This document shows, piece after piece, positions 63,457 through 64,000 of a DNA stretch of 64,000 nt. The position numbers were made by a program, and so were the translations under genes. The notes under the pieces were generated by a model. It made no database searches and was not told where the DNA came from. It saw only the letters and a list, made by a program, of their open reading frames with translations. The stretch's first letter is position 1; every line of letters begins with the position of its first letter. Source of the DNA: Lentilitoribacter sp. Alg239-R112 (GTDB lineage: Bacteria > Pseudomonadota > Alphaproteobacteria > Rhizobiales > Rhizobiaceae); assembly GCF_900537175.1 (NCBI RefSeq), contig NZ_LS999833.1, positions 2,522,261 to 2,586,260 of the forward strand. The letters run 5' to 3'.

Positions 63457-63567
63457 ATGATCATTCCGAAACATAATCTGAACTTAGATGCACAAGTAGA
63501 CCAATACACTTCCACCAAAAAGGCTTTCATCACAGAACTACTCAATCAACGTGCTATTGAAGAATAG
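63457..63567 (+). CDS. possible 36-residue small protein
   Basis: ATG at 63457 preceded by GGAG five bases upstream opens a frame of 36 codons (MIIPKHNLNLDAQVDQYTST...) ending in QRAIEE. No family is recognised and there are no hydrophobic segments. The end overlaps the tail of the minus-strand methyltransferase. The ribosome site is the only positive evidence. Confidence 0.3.
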   Translation: MIIPKHNLNLDAQVDQYTSTKKAFITELLNQRAIEE

Positions 63568-64000
63568 TATAATTCTTCAAATATTTAACAACAGAACTCC
63601 TATCAAACAGGCACTGCTCTTGAAAGGGCTGAGGCGGTACAAAGTCTGGAAAACGGTATATTGGATCATTTTCGAAATTCACCGGGCTTTCAAATAGACT
63701 TACATATCGATGTTCACCGGTAGAAATTGGTCTATTTACAAGTGGGGCGGTTGAATCGTGAGTTCCGACAAGTAAAAGTTTGATATCACTTTCACAAAAA
63801 TTCCTTAAAAAGGAGTAGATATCGTTAAAGCTCAAATGTATCAAACAATCTCGGACAATCATTAAATCAGCAGATGGCAAGTCGCCGGATGTTATATCTA
63901 GCGTTCTGAAAGAGATATTTTTGGATGCGTACTTTTTTTGATTATCTAAAATCAGTTCTCCAACAATATCCGCTCCAGTATAACTGATATCCGGATGATT
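63554..64000 (-). CDS. SAM-dependent methyltransferase, C-terminal part (cut by window edge)
   Basis: The reverse strand is open from the window edge for 148 codons to a stop at 63554. The visible part starts NHPDISYTGADIVGELILDNQKKY, then ITSGDLPSADLMIVRDCLIHLSFNDIYSFLRNF, which matches the class I methyltransferase stretch after the SAM-binding glycine loop (acidic strand, then LP-x-AD-x3-RD-x2-HL). The glycine-rich motif I lies outside the window. The fragment is on the same strand as the liu operon but about 250 bases upstream of its first gene, with its own transcript likely. Substrate not identifiable. Confidence 0.72.
   Translation of the reverse strand, partial: NHPDISYTGADIVGELILDNQKKYASKNISFRTLDITSGDLPSADLMIVRDCLIHLSFNDIYSFLRNFCESDIKLLLVGTHDSTAPLVNRPISTGEHRYVSLFESPVNFENDPIYRFPDFVPPQPFQEQCLFDRSSVVKYLKNYTILQ

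Overview
The window reads as chromosomal DNA of a low-GC (by eye about 43%) alphaproteobacterium, most likely a marine Hyphomicrobiales/Rhizobiales relative. Supporting signs are a rhizobial-type threonine dehydrogenase lacking the structural-zinc cysteines, a FixL-type heme-PAS kinase next to a FixK-like regulator, the TetR-liu and bkd gene orders, and a class I PHA synthase with phasin. The genus cannot be fixed from the sequence alone. No rRNA, tRNA, CRISPR array or insertion sequence was recognised.

Layout. (1) 1-3.9 kb: edge of a surface-polysaccharide locus: a FlaA1/WbpM-type gene cut by the left boundary, a GT25 glycosyltransferase, an O-antigen ligase/polymerase-like membrane protein and GalE. 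(2) 4.0-4.8 kb: an orphan CcdA-type antitoxin with a possible ccdB remnant, and a non-coding stretch with repeated pairs of TAGCAC spaced 11 bp apart. (3) 4.8-12.8 kb: an Opp/Dpp-type ABC importer with a fused double ATPase, preceded by a secreted family 9 glycoside hydrolase with a perfect 16-bp palindrome upstream; this suggests oligosaccharide uptake rather than peptide uptake. (4) 13.0-33.2 kb: a stress/low-oxygen island: cation exchanger, Hsp20, host-attachment-type protein, UspA, phasin, PHA synthase, P-type Ca-type ATPase, ADP-forming acyl-CoA synthetase, AhpD-like protein, FixK-like regulator, OmpR-type response regulator, FixL-like hybrid kinase, CBS-containing site-2 protease, an ABC/HlyD export system, a DUF4389 membrane protein and an ACT-like small protein. 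Nine exact TTGA-N6-TCAA sites sit in front of these genes, several at the exact distance expected for FNR/FixK class II activation. (5) 33.4-36.2 kb: kbl-tdh threonine degradation plus an XRE-cupin regulator. (6) 36.3-44.3 kb: an AmiC-AmiR sensor/antiterminator pair followed by an Opp/Dpp importer and an acetamidase/formamidase, with an intrinsic terminator in the leader. (7) 44.4-63.3 kb: a near-complete branched-chain amino-acid catabolism locus, all on the minus strand: TetR-liuA-liuB-liuD-acyl-CoA ligase-liuE-liuC, then an Lrp regulator, then thiolase, leucine dehydrogenase, isobutyryl-CoA dehydrogenase, 3-hydroxyisobutyryl-CoA hydrolase and the four bkd genes. (8) The right edge holds a truncated methyltransferase.

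How the parts work together. The island in (4) looks like one regulon. The FixL-like kinase probably senses oxygen through heme, the FixK-like protein (which lacks the FNR iron-sulfur cysteine pattern) binds the TTGA-N6-TCAA boxes, and the targets store carbon as PHA, protect proteins, manage ion gradients and recover ATP from acyl-CoA. Regions (6) and (7) feed acetate, acetyl-CoA and acetoacetate into central metabolism. The best candidates for something not yet described are the O2-sensor/FixK island with its unusual target set and the AmiC/AmiR-controlled Opp-type amide importer.
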